Positions 17,999 through 25,559 are shown, counted from the stretch's first letter. The stretch: DNA of 33,328 nucleotides from Lacicoccus qingdaonensis (GCF_900101075.1 NZ_FNFY01000021.1:1-33328); one strand, 5' to 3'. Notes: a model not told the origin generated them from the sequence alone. Made by a program: numbers and translations.

Positions 17999-19462
17999 AT
18001 GAAAAAATTCATCATCGGTGCGTTCATCGTACTGACCGTCGCTCTTGTTGCCGTCGGCATTTATCTTTACAGTCTTTTCAATACGTTTGAACAGGGCGTT
18101 TCGGATTCATATGAAGCCACCGACCGTAAGCGTTCGGATCTCAGAATGGAAGAAGTGGATCCGAATCTCGACAGCTTTACCGTGCTGATCATGGGTATCG
18201 ATGAGTCGGAAACGCGGAGTGAGTCGGAAGGGCTTGATTCCGACGGGTTCAGAACGGACACTATGATTCTCGCAACTTTTGACAAAGATGAAGACGATAT
18301 TAAACTTGTCAGCATTCCGAGGGATACACTGACGTATTTCCCTGACGAAAATTATTTCGATAAGATTACCCATGCCCACAGGAACGGCGGGCCGGAAAGC
18401 TCGATGCTTGCGGTGGAAAGTCTTCTGAATGTGCCGGTGGACTACTATATCCGGGTGAGCATGCCGGCGGTCGTTGATGTGGTTGATGCGCTCGGCGGCG
18501 TCGAGTTCGATGTGCCGTTTGATATGGAGTCACCGACTTCTGTGGACAGAGGGACTATTGAGATCGAGGAAGGCGAGCAGACGCTGAATGGTGAAGAGGC
18601 GCTCGGTGTCATCCGTAACAGAGATGTCGATACGGACCTCGGCCGCGGCAACCGCCAGCTTGAGATGGTTGAAGCGATCATGCAGAAGGCGAAATCGACC
18701 GGTGCGCTGACGAAGATTGATGATCTGATTGAAGTTGTTGCGGATAATGTCAGACATGATATGTCGTCGAAGACGATTCGCGACCTTGCTTCGTATTATG
18801 CGTTCAACTCGATTGAATTTGAAAATACGCAGATTGTCGGGGACGATTACTGGTATGAGCGTAACGGCGGCTATTTCTATCTCGCCGACCCGGAGCATCT
18901 CCTCGCGATATCCAACACTTTACGTGATATATTGGATATAGAAGAAACTGAACCGTATGACTTGATCAACTTGAGGCTTGATGGCATTTTTGAACCGTAT
19001 CAATATGTAGAAGATTACTTACTGGATGATTATGTGCCGGAGCAGCAGCATCCTGCGTTGGGTGAAGATTATGAAAATCCGTATGGTGACGGTTTTGATA
19101 TTCCGGACTTCGACCATGAGGATATCGGTGTTGAAGGTGAAGATGATCTGGAAGATAATTCTGGCACTGATGAGGAAGGTGCCGGTGGTGAAGGTGCGGG
19201 TAACAATGGGGCTGGTGGAAATAATGGCGCCGGCAACAATGGAGGTGGCAACAACGGCGTGAATGAAGGCTATAATGAGCCGGCCGGCGATCCTTATTAT
19301 GAGGAACCTCATCAGCAGGTGCCCGAGCAGCAAGTACCGCAAAATGAACAGGGCAACAATAATAATCAGAACCCGGGCGTTAACGATCAGCCGGCCGGAG
19401 ATCCGTACTACGAGGAACCGGCAGCCGACCCTTATTACGAAGAACCTGCGGGCAATTACTAA
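17999..19462 (+). CDS. LytR-CpsA-Psr (LCP) family wall-polymer ligase
   Basis: A 487-residue membrane-anchored LCP enzyme, which transfers teichoic acid or capsule from its lipid carrier to peptidoglycan outside the membrane. Residues 5-27 form the N-terminal anchor and the LCP domain covers about 58-300. The conserved charged residues are present: Arg85/Asp87 in DGFRTDT, Arg108/Asp109 in SIPRDT, and Arg206/Arg208/Asp209 with Arg216/Arg219 in RNRDVDTDLGRGNRQ. The C-terminal 150 residues are unusual: an acidic stretch, then Gly/Asn-rich sequence, then three copies of a (G/A)DPYYEEP motif. The ribosome-binding site is weak (AAGTAGG, 9 nt before ATG). It is the first gene of a plus-strand run with DUF2538 and a GNAT protein and is divergent from a glycosyltransferase. 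Which polymer it attaches is not visible. Confidence 0.92.
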   Translation: MKKFIIGAFIVLTVALVAVGIYLYSLFNTFEQGVSDSYEATDRKRSDLRMEEVDPNLDSFTVLIMGIDESETRSESEGLDSDGFRTDTMILATFDKDEDDIKLVSIPRDTLTYFPDENYFDKITHAHRNGGPESSMLAVESLLNVPVDYYIRVSMPAVVDVVDALGGVEFDVPFDMESPTSVDRGTIEIEEGEQTLNGEEALGVIRNRDVDTDLGRGNRQLEMVEAIMQKAKSTGALTKIDDLIEVVADNVRHDMSSKTIRDLASYYAFNSIEFENTQIVGDDYWYERNGGYFYLADPEHLLAISNTLRDILDIEETEPYDLINLRLDGIFEPYQYVEDYLLDDYVPEQQHPALGEDYENPYGDGFDIPDFDHEDIGVEGEDDLEDNSGTDEEGAGGEGAGNNGAGGNNGAGNNGGGNNGVNEGYNEPAGDPYYEEPHQQVPEQQVPQNEQGNNNNQNPGVNDQPAGDPYYEEPAADPYYEEPAGNY

Positions 19463-19485
19463 TTATTGAGTGAGGAGGTTGTTGT

Positions 19486-19953
19486 ATGAGAAAGACTTAC
19501 GATAAAGAAACGAATATCAATGAGATGTTCGATTATCTGGAAGCACAGATCAAAAACAGCAATCAGCCGCAAATCGAAAATTCATATCACTACTATGACC
19601 ATTCGCATAAGGAGTATTATTTATCTGTGAGGGGCTATTTCAGCGAAGCGCTGACGAACCCTGAAGTCGACGCGGCATGTTATATACTGAGCCTGCCGCA
19701 GATTTTCAACAAAGTGGATATATTTGAACTGATCCACCCGATGGACTGGGTGAAAAACGAAGAAGGCCGTTTGAGTGAGGCATTCAAAAGTCTGAAGCCG
19801 CACTACCAGTACATCGCTTTGGCGGCGGCGGAAAGTTCGAACATGAAGTTCAACACGCAGCCTGCCCTGTCGCTCGGCCTTGAGTTCTGGAGTCTTGAAC
19901 ATCTTCAGATATTTTGGCAGTTTACAGCAATCAGACGTAAAAATTCTATGTAA
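19486..19953 (+). CDS. DUF2538 family protein
   Basis: A 155-residue soluble protein matching, from memory, the staphylococcal DUF2538 family along its full length. Shared features are the opening RKTYDKETNINEMFDYLE, VDAACYILSLPQIFN, the central LIHPMDWVKNEEGR and the end LQIFWQFTAIRRK. The family has no known function that I can state. It has an excellent ribosome-binding site (GAGGAGG, 7 nt before ATG), lies 23 nt after the LCP gene and 13 nt before a GNAT gene, and is therefore likely co-transcribed with both. It supports placing the organism in the Staphylococcaceae. Confidence 0.88.
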   Translation: MRKTYDKETNINEMFDYLEAQIKNSNQPQIENSYHYYDHSHKEYYLSVRGYFSEALTNPEVDAACYILSLPQIFNKVDIFELIHPMDWVKNEEGRLSEAFKSLKPHYQYIALAAAESSNMKFNTQPALSLGLEFWSLEHLQIFWQFTAIRRKNSM

Positions 19954-19966
19954 TGCAGGTGATTTG

Positions 19967-20395
19967 ATGGAAATAAAAGTAGCAGATACGAAAGCGTTAT
20001 ATGACCAGTGTCTTGATATTCGCATGAAAGTGTTTGTCGATGAACAAAATGTGCCGGCAGATGTTGAAGTGGATGAGTTTGAGGACGTGTGCACGCATTT
20101 TGTGCTGTTTGACGATTCCGGTGAAGCGGCCGGCACGGTCCGTTATCGTCCTTTGGATGGCGGTCTCGTGAAAGTGGAAAGAATGGCGGTATTGAAAGAT
20201 CACCGCGGTAAGAAATACGGCTATGATTTGATGGAAGGTGTCCATCAGCATGCGAGAAGCGCCGGCCATTTGAAGGCGAAACTCGGCGCCCAAGTCCATG
20301 CGATTCCATTTTATGAAAAGCTGGGATATGCGGTTTCTTCCGATGAATTCGATGATGCCGGCATTCCGCATAAGTATATGGTGAGAGAATTATGA
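19967..20395 (+). CDS. GNAT family N-acetyltransferase
   Basis: A 142-residue single-domain acetyl-CoA-dependent N-acyltransferase. The order is typical of the ElaA/YjcF-like branch: RMKVFVDEQNVPADVEVDEFED, then GTVRYRPLDGGLVKVERMAVLKDHRGKKYG (acetyl-CoA pyrophosphate loop), then LGAQVHAIPFYEKLGYAVSSDEF. ATG 19967 is chosen: a longer in-frame extension would overlap the preceding DUF2538 gene, and CAGGTG lies just upstream. It is the last gene of the LCP operon, followed by a strong terminator. The acceptor substrate cannot be inferred. Confidence 0.88.
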   Translation: MEIKVADTKALYDQCLDIRMKVFVDEQNVPADVEVDEFEDVCTHFVLFDDSGEAAGTVRYRPLDGGLVKVERMAVLKDHRGKKYGYDLMEGVHQHARSAGHLKAKLGAQVHAIPFYEKLGYAVSSDEFDDAGIPHKYMVREL

Positions 20396-20454
20396 TTTTT
20401 TGAAAAGCTTGGGGATTGGTTGAGACTCGTGAAAGATAGTAATGATGATAAGAG

Positions 20455-20514
20455 AACCCGTACGTTAGGTAATTTTGGGCGATGACCCTGAATGGCTGAC
20501 GTACGGGTTTTTAT
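20455..20514 (+). terminator. Terminator after the LCP-DUF2538-GNAT run
   Basis: Perfect 11-bp arms AACCCGTACGT (20455-20465) and ACGTACGGGTT (20499-20509) are followed by TTTATTTT. The 33-nt interior contains a smaller GGG/CCC hairpin, so the structure is larger than a simple terminator. Confidence 0.8.
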
Positions 20515-20553
20515 TTTCGAAAAGAAAGTACTTAATATGCGCTTAATGCGTCA

Positions 20554-20902
20554 TCCCGGGCTGCAGGATGAGCCATACAGCTTCTAACGGTCCGTCCCAG
20601 TACTCGGGATGAGCCGTACAGCTTCCAACAGTCCGTCCCGGCACGCGGGATGAGCCATACAGCTTCTAACGGACCGTCCCGGCACTCGGGATGAGCCATA
20701 CAGCTTCCAACGGACCGTCCCGGCACTCGGGATGAGCCGTACAGCTTCCAACGGACCGTCCCGGCACGCGGGATGAGCCATACAGCTTCCAACGGACCGT
20801 CCCGGCACGCGGGATGAGCCGTACAGCTTCCAACGGTCCGTCCCGGCGCGCGGGATGAGCCGTACAGCTTCCAACGGTCCGTCCCGGCACTCGGGATGAG
20901 CG
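20554..20902. repeat. 41-bp tandem palindromic repeat array 1
   Basis: GATGAGC occurs nine times at exactly 41-bp spacing (20567, 20608, 20649, 20690, 20731, 20772, 20813, 20854, 20895). Each unit has GATGAGCC(G/A)TACAGCTTC, then (C/T)AACGGWCCG, then a TCCCG-N5-CGGGA dyad whose centre varies (GCACT, GCACG, GCGCG, GTACT). Open frames crossing the array are an artefact, since 41 is not a multiple of three. It fills most of the 608-nt gap between the convergent GNAT and MarR genes; apart from flanking terminators nothing else is seen there. Two related arrays occur at 26779-27210 and 33231-33328 in the same orientation. Confidence 0.95.
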
Positions 20903-20978
20903 GTTAGACGCTTTATAGTAGAGAGGTGTGATGAATCCCCGGCCGAGGTGCAGGCTGGCTCTTTATTCACATTAAAAA

Positions 20979-20994
20979 AGGCCTCCATGGGCCT
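20979..20994 (-). terminator. Terminator after the MarR gene
   Basis: Inverted repeat AGGCC / GGCCT with a 6-nt loop; on the minus strand it is followed by TTTTTTAATG. It lies about 10 nt past the MarR stop codon. Confidence 0.7.
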
Positions 20995-21003
20995 CTGTTT
21001 TCA

Positions 21004-21420
21004 TCAATGATGGATCTTTTCCAGTATTTCAGTTAAATTTTTCACTTCTTCTTTTGATAAGTCTTTTAATAAGTCGTCTGTCAGCTCGCATATTTCATCA
21101 TCAAGAGTATCGATCAGTTCAAGGCCTCTATCACTGATCTGCAGATAGGTTGCCCGCAAATCTTCTTTACTTTGGGATTTACGGATATATCCATAATCAA
21201 CCATCTTCTGTACAGCTCGTGATACGGCTGTCTGCTCTTTTTTCATCTTCGATATCAATTCTTTTTGCGTGATGTCCGGCTCTTCAGCAATGATCTCAAG
21301 AATATAGAGCTGCTCCCGCGACACTCGACCTTCATCTGTATTGAACGATGTCAGATGATCGATCTTCGCATTCAACAAGTAAATATGACGACATACATGA
21401 CGAGTATTCACTTCGCTCAT
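21004..21420 (-). CDS. MarR family transcriptional regulator
   Basis: A 138-residue winged-helix repressor. The core shows REQLYILEIIAEEPDITQKELISKMKKEQTAVSRAVQKMVDYGYIRKSQSKEDLRATYLQISDRG, giving helix-turn-helix plus wing at about residues 32-95, with flanking dimerisation helices. The start giving MSEVNTRH is preferred, with AGGGTG upstream, though an ATG 14 codons earlier is possible. It is downstream of the coupled metalloprotease/unknown pair on the same strand, across a short AT-rich gap that could hold its own promoter. No ligand or target can be named. Confidence 0.88.
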   Translation of the reverse strand: MSEVNTRHVCRHIYLLNAKIDHLTSFNTDEGRVSREQLYILEIIAEEPDITQKELISKMKKEQTAVSRAVQKMVDYGYIRKSQSKEDLRATYLQISDRGLELIDTLDDEICELTDDLLKDLSKEEVKNLTEILEKIHH

Positions 21421-21495
21421 ATAATACACCCTACCTTTTATCATCATAATTTTATTATACACATAAATACTTTGCGCACAACATTTATTTATACA

Positions 21496-22293
21496 TTAAT
21501 TCAATTTTTGTAACTGCTTCAGACTGACATAGCCGATTGTGGATGCCTCTCCGACCTGCACATAGGATGGGTAGTCTGTTTCAGACTTTTTGAGCGGCTC
21601 TCCGGCACGTCCGAAACGTCCGATAATCGTGATGATACGGTGCAGCAGCACCGTCGCTTCATCAATATCCTGCTGGGATTTTATTTCCTTTCCTGCCAGT
21701 ACCGGGTTTTTCGGCAGCTTGTCCGGAAAAGAAATACTGCGCATCCATTTCAGTTCGTCCTTTGACAGTTCTTCCCGGCTTTTGAAATGTATTTTCATAT
21801 TTGGTGTGGGTAACCGCCCATCTGTGAGTGCTTCAAAATGATTATCCATGTAATAAAAGTCCAGATGCCTGTTTGAATATCGGGCGAGCACTTTATCATA
21901 ATTGTGCTGAATAAAGAACACCGTGTCCGGCGCAATGTTTTCTTTCACGGTCGTGTCATAGTAGTAGTGGGTCATCCTGATGAACTCGGAATAGTCGAAC
22001 AGCCAGTGATGCACCTGTTCTTCGGCACCGCCTTTTAAAGTGAGCGTTAAAGTTGCGGCCGGCGATGTGAGCTTTATTTTACTGCCTGCAGAGAATAATT
22101 CTTCAAGCTTCTGAATTCTTAATTCACTTTTTTTATACCCGCTGCACGTGAAATTATTCATACCGTTCACATGTATCAGTTTTTTCATGACGAGTCCGTT
22201 TAAAAAAGTGTCCACGGTCGATTCCGCTTCAGCGTCGACATAATGGATTTCAAAGGGTCTGTTGTTTTCAGCAATTTTGACTTTTATTCTCAT
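21496..22293 (-). CDS. Conserved-looking protein of unknown function, coupled to the metalloprotease-like gene
   Basis: A 265-residue protein without signal peptide, membrane segment or a domain I recognise. It appears mixed alpha/beta, with a beta-rich middle (SAGSKIKLTSPAATLTLTLKGG) and a C-terminal helical part (DIDEATVLLHRIITIIGRFGRAGEPL). Its ATG overlaps the TGA of the upstream gene by four bases (ATGA at 22290-22293), a classical sign of translational coupling and therefore of joint function. The preceding gene encodes a membrane-anchored protein with a cytosolic N-terminal half, which could be its partner (inference). Confidence 0.75.
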   Translation of the reverse strand: MRIKVKIAENNRPFEIHYVDAEAESTVDTFLNGLVMKKLIHVNGMNNFTCSGYKKSELRIQKLEELFSAGSKIKLTSPAATLTLTLKGGAEEQVHHWLFDYSEFIRMTHYYYDTTVKENIAPDTVFFIQHNYDKVLARYSNRHLDFYYMDNHFEALTDGRLPTPNMKIHFKSREELSKDELKWMRSISFPDKLPKNPVLAGKEIKSQQDIDEATVLLHRIITIIGRFGRAGEPLKKSETDYPSYVQVGEASTIGYVSLKQLQKLN

Positions 22294-23867
22294 GAAGATG
22301 ACCTCTCAAGCTCAAGCAGATTTTTTAAAATATCGACTCTCATAGCGACGTTTTCTGGTGTTTCGTACATCGATCTCACTTTGACGTTGTTCAGTCCGGT
22401 GCTGTCCTCTGCCGGAATTTCCCGGGTGACGAACATCGTGAACGTGACGGCGTAATCTTCTTTCGGATTCATCGCCTGGTACGGCACGTAGAAATCATTG
22501 ATGTTATGTGAGAAAAATGCATCACGCTCATACTGCGATTTGTAACGGTTCTCCACCCACTCATCGCCGTAACGGCTCCAGAAACGTTCCGTATAGTCCG
22601 CCATCAGCGTATCGTCAAGCATGCAGTCCATCGACGTCTGCGGCGTGCAGTCCGAATCGAAATCTTCCGGCGGCAGCGAATAGATATGCGCAAACTCGTG
22701 GATGAGCGTACGGTAGCGCGCCGCCTTGTTGTCGCTGTCCCTGAAGTCCATGGCGAAGATGATCTCCTCGTCTGTAATGTCGACGTAGGCAAGCGTGTTG
22801 CCCTCGCCGTCCGAGAACAGGCGGTACGTATCTATCGTGTCGGTGTATCTGTCCGGAAACAGCGCATCGAACTCGTTGTAGTATGAGAGGTACGGATCTG
22901 CACTGTCCGGCAGTTCCCGGTGTTCTTCGGTAAGCGTCAGCCCGTCGTCCACATCATAATCCTGATACGTCCGGCGCGGCCGGTTTTCAAAAAATATATA
23001 CGGCTCCTGCGAAATATCGATATGTTCCTCGAGCTCTGCGAGATACTCATCGCCAAGTGCCGTGCACTCTTCGACCGTCCCGCACTCCGCATGTCGGACG
23101 GGGGCATTCCAGTCGATGTCCGCCCGTTCGGACGGTGCGTCACCGCTGAAAAACTGGAAAATGCTCATGATGATGAAGATCGTCAGTGCAAGGATTCCGG
23201 CAAATAAAACCATCTGCCCGAGAAGCTTCGACTGGCGTCTGACGGTCGTCCGCTTCACGGGTGCCTTATCGAGCACCTGCATCGTGATGAGCGGTGCGCC
23301 CTTTATTTTAATGTCGAGCAGTGCTTTGTGTATTGCCTTAAGCTCGAGGTGATACAGCGGCAGTTTATCGTCCGCATCATTCTCCAGTGTGATGACGTCA
23401 TCCAGCGGGTCCGCCCCGATCCTGTATTCGCCGAATGTGATGATGATGACCCGGATGCCGTTATTGTGGGCGTAGGCCCTGAAATACCGGAAGTCCCGCT
23501 GGTTCATATCCGTCGTCAAAATGAACGCATCGAAATCCTGAAAGAACTTATCGTTCTTCTTATGGATCCTTGCGCTTTCAAACGTGTTCCCGAATGCATC
23601 GATGCGGTCGTCATGCAGAATGCCGAATTGTGCGGAGACTTTTTCCACATACTCCGTATTGACATAATCCTTATGCAGCGATTTCTGCAGGCTCTTTGTC
23701 AGCTTCGTCTGCTCACTGCTCATATTTGTATGGAGGTAGATATCATGTTTTGAATATCTGCCGAGAAGACGTGCCACAGTGATGCCGCCGACCATCGTAA
23801 ATTGTTTTTTGCCGGCTTGAGCCGTCATATTATTCATGTACGTGCCGCCCGCGACAAGAATATTCAC
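22290..23867 (-). CDS. Membrane-anchored HEXXH metalloprotease-like protein
   Basis: Predicted 525-residue single-pass protein. Residues 1-215 are cytosolic, begin MNILVAGGT and contain alternating strands and helices, vaguely reminiscent of a sugar-kinase-type fold but too weak to name. Residues 216-240 are a transmembrane segment. The extracellular part has HEFAH at 390-394 (two His ligands and the catalytic Glu of a zincin) and a later NPKEDYA segment whose Glu470 could be the third ligand, plus four Cys at positions suggesting disulfides. I chose the GTG at 23865-23867, since GGGAGGG lies exactly 6 nt before it; two upstream ATGs fall within or against that ribosome-binding site. It lies downstream of comK on the same strand and is coupled to the unknown gene behind it. 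A role in wall or DNA-uptake remodelling is speculative. Confidence 0.65.
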   Translation of the reverse strand: MNILVAGGTYMNNMTAQAGKKQFTMVGGITVARLLGRYSKHDIYLHTNMSSEQTKLTKSLQKSLHKDYVNTEYVEKVSAQFGILHDDRIDAFGNTFESARIHKKNDKFFQDFDAFILTTDMNQRDFRYFRAYAHNNGIRVIIITFGEYRIGADPLDDVITLENDADDKLPLYHLELKAIHKALLDIKIKGAPLITMQVLDKAPVKRTTVRRQSKLLGQMVLFAGILALTIFIIMSIFQFFSGDAPSERADIDWNAPVRHAECGTVEECTALGDEYLAELEEHIDISQEPYIFFENRPRRTYQDYDVDDGLTLTEEHRELPDSADPYLSYYNEFDALFPDRYTDTIDTYRLFSDGEGNTLAYVDITDEEIIFAMDFRDSDNKAARYRTLIHEFAHIYSLPPEDFDSDCTPQTSMDCMLDDTLMADYTERFWSRYGDEWVENRYKSQYERDAFFSHNINDFYVPYQAMNPKEDYAVTFTMFVTREIPAEDSTGLNNVKVRSMYETPENVAMRVDILKNLLELERSSS

Positions 23868-23873
23868 ATGCAT

Positions 23874-23880
23874 CCCTCCC
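23874..23880 (-). promoter_or_regulatory. Ribosome-binding site that decides a GTG start
   Basis: GGGAGGG on the minus strand lies 6 nt before GTG 23867. The nearer in-frame ATG (23873) abuts it with no spacing, and the farther one (23882) overlaps it, so the GTG giving MNILVAGGT is the best start. Confidence 0.6.
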
Positions 23881-23950
23881 ATCTTTCCCCAATTATCCTC
23901 AAAATATGAAAAAATTTAAAGGGTTTGACTTGAAATTCACGAATTCTTTA

Positions 23951-24451
23951 CTATTGGGTCGGTTTTACATTGAAATAAAGTTCCGGATACTCCCTGATTT
24001 TCACCATTCTGTCGAGCACTGTCAGTGTTTTCTGGTACTGTTTTTCACATGTCTTTTTGTCGAACAGCACGTCCTTGAATGTGCCGTCGCTGAAATGGAT
24101 GCGTGTTTGGTACCGCTCGTTTTCCGGTGTGCTGAATCTGAGTATTGTTCGAAGATTGATCCAAAACGCATTTCTGTGTGCACTCGACGTCAGTGGAAAC
24201 AGTACGAAGTTCGTCCGTTCATCCATGACGATCGGTCCGAGTCTGTGAATGTTGTGGACATACCTGAGATGATCCCTGCGTGCTTTCAGGCTTGTGCCGT
24301 ATTGATGGATGAGCAGCTGATCGAGCCACACATCCGTTGTGAGGATTGAATACTCATGCCGGTGCGGATAGATCGCCTGTGAAAGAAACTCCAGGTGATG
24401 GACAGGCTCCAAATATTTGATGTCGTGCAGTAAAAATGAAAAATTTTTCAA
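23951..24451 (-). CDS. comK: ComK-family competence transcription factor
   Basis: A 166-residue protein with the ComK core: the segment YGTSLKARRDHLRYVHNIHRLGP (about 51-73), then MDERTNFVLFPLTSSAHRNAFWINL (76-100), equivalent to the YGSS..GR...I....P and FPT.S.....WI sequence of Bacillus and Staphylococcus ComK. A beta-rich end follows (RIHFSDGTFKDVLFD). The usual N-terminal extension is short, and total length is below the roughly 190 residues of B. subtilis ComK. The start is a TTG (24449-24451) with AGGGG about 10 nt upstream; an in-frame stop a few codons further up leaves no ATG alternative. A weak start would keep levels low, consistent with a tightly controlled master regulator. It is head-to-head with a SigH-like gene and upstream of the metalloprotease-like gene. 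Confidence 0.82.
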   Translation of the reverse strand: MKNFSFLLHDIKYLEPVHHLEFLSQAIYPHRHEYSILTTDVWLDQLLIHQYGTSLKARRDHLRYVHNIHRLGPIVMDERTNFVLFPLTSSAHRNAFWINLRTILRFSTPENERYQTRIHFSDGTFKDVLFDKKTCEKQYQKTLTVLDRMVKIREYPELYFNVKPTQ

Positions 24452-24739
24452 ATCGTACGCCCCTTTTTATGTATGCTTGTTTTTTCGTGACTGCACCCCA
24501 TCCCCCGATTGAGTGCAGAAATGTATGTAAAGTATTTTGTCAAATTGTGTAAGCCTTCTTATTATACAATAAGTTGACTTAATATTACATTAATTTAATG
24601 TTATTTAAACTTTGTTAACTTTAAGTTTAAGTTAAGTGTCGGTTTGCATGGTTGTGATGGTTTTTATTTTCCTAAAAATTGGATAGATTATGTGTATCCG
24701 GAAAAACATGATTTATCGATAAGTCGCTGGGAATGGAAT
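24452..24739. other. Divergent control region between comK and the SigH-like gene
   Basis: About 288 nt of AT-rich sequence hold both promoters. Visible elements are an inverted repeat CTGCAC/GTGCAG (24491-24518), a perfect short palindrome ACATTAA-T-TTAATGT near 24582-24596, and a plus-strand promoter at 24537-24565. I found no convincing ComK box (AAAA-N5-TTTT) pair here. Confidence 0.5.
24537..24565 (+). promoter_or_regulatory. Probable SigA promoter of the SigH-like gene
   Basis: TTGTCA (24537-24542) and TATTAT (24560-24565) are separated by exactly 17 nt. This would give a leader of about 165 nt before the preferred start at 24740, long enough for post-transcriptional control. Confidence 0.5.
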
Positions 24740-25249
24740 ATGGAGAAACCGAATTTGACTGTTGAGGCAGGGCTGGATGCGAAGATCCGGCAGTATGAGC
24801 CGATGGTGCATGCGATTATGGCGAAGTTGAGCATTTTGTATGACAGGGATGATTTTTTGCAGGTGGGACGGATTGCGATCTATCAGGCGCTTTTGAGTTT
24901 TGACGTTGGGAAGGCGCGGGGTGCGACGGAATCGCAGTTTGTGTATACGCGGATTTATCAGCGTCTGATTGATGAGATCCGGAAGTGTGTGCGGGTGTCG
25001 AAGGGGCTGGAGCTCACGGAATGGCTCGAGGAGGATGGTTCGGCGTCGGTGCGGGAGTCGTATGTGGATCTGTTTGAGGGTGATTTGGGCGGGATTTTGA
25101 CGGACCGGGAACGCCGGTGGATGGATCTGATGATGTCGGGGTATTCGACGGCGGAGATTGCGCATATTCTGGATGTGAGTGTGTCGACGGTGAAGTCCGT
25201 GCGTCTGAAAGTCCGTTCGAAAGTCAGGTCGTTTGTTAACAGTCAGTGA
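24740..25249 (+). CDS. SigH/ComX-like sigma-70 family factor
   Basis: About 169 residues. Region 2 is YEPMVHAIMAKLSILYDRDDFLQVGRIAIYQALLSFD, with the core-binding D/E-DF-QVG-IA-Y-A pattern and the following QFVYTRIYQRLIDEIRK helix. Region 4 is LTDRERRWMDLMMSGYSTAEIAHILDVSVSTVKSVRLKVRSKVR. The short two-domain form without region 3 or an anti-sigma partner matches SigH-type factors, which in S. aureus drive competence genes together with ComK. The start is uncertain: the ATG at 24740 lacks a clear ribosome-binding site, and the frame stays open to a TTG at 24644. It is divergent from comK and directly followed by a DUF2187 gene. The codons are strikingly G-ending compared with the neighbours. 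Confidence 0.8.
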   Translation: MEKPNLTVEAGLDAKIRQYEPMVHAIMAKLSILYDRDDFLQVGRIAIYQALLSFDVGKARGATESQFVYTRIYQRLIDEIRKCVRVSKGLELTEWLEEDGSASVRESYVDLFEGDLGGILTDRERRWMDLMMSGYSTAEIAHILDVSVSTVKSVRLKVRSKVRSFVNSQ

Positions 25250-25288
25250 ATTTTTCATATAGGTGGTTACTTTTGCGGGGTTTTCTTG

Positions 25289-25294
25289 TATAAT
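25289..25294 (+). promoter_or_regulatory. Possible -10 box for the DUF2187 gene
   Basis: A perfect TATAAT lies 18 nt before the GGAGG ribosome-binding site of the DUF2187 gene. The -35 region (TTACTT at 25267-25272, about 16 nt away) is poor. Confidence 0.4.
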
Positions 25295-25325
25295 GTATCT
25301 CAATGATTGTATGGAGGTTTGTTCT

Positions 25326-25544
25326 ATGTCAAAAAAAGAAGAAGATTTGGATATTATCACGGCGAATGTCGGTGATATCGTGAAATTCGACTGGGTATTT
25401 CCGAATATGCAGGGTAAAGTTGAAAAAGTGAATGATAACTCGGTTATCGTGGACGTCACGATCAACGATAATTTCGATGAACACGAAATGTTTGAAAAAA
25501 CAGTGATCAATCATAAACGTTATGAAATCATCAACGAAGCATAA
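25326..25544 (+). CDS. DUF2187 (YkvS-like) small protein
   Basis: A 72-residue acidic protein with a compact KOW/SH3-like beta pattern: NVGDIVKFDW...MQGKVEKVNDNSVIVDVTI...EKTVINHKRYEII. This matches DUF2187, whose members include B. subtilis YkvS; their function is not known to me. ATG 25326 is fixed by GGAGG at 25313-25317, 8 nt upstream. It has its own likely promoter between it and the sigma factor gene, and is followed by a very strong palindromic terminator. Confidence 0.82.
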   Translation: MSKKEEDLDIITANVGDIVKFDWVFPNMQGKVEKVNDNSVIVDVTINDNFDEHEMFEKTVINHKRYEIINEA

Positions 25545-25559
25545 AATTTTATAGATGTG

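Noticed and set aside
20532-20988. Overlapping minus-strand open frames with repeated RWKLYGSSRVPG-like sequence
   Set aside because: They are translations of the 41-bp array. Because 41 leaves remainder two on division by three, the frame rotates and all frames stay open; there is no ribosome-binding site and no protein family.
24432-24448. ComK box at the comK start
   Set aside because: The A-rich and T-rich runs do not fit AAAA-N5-TTTT spacing and lie within the first codons of the gene.
24713-25510. Minus-strand open frame of about 265 codons opposite the sigma factor and DUF2187 genes
   Set aside because: It spans two supported plus-strand genes in antisense and translates to an Arg/His/Pro-rich sequence typical of a shadow frame.
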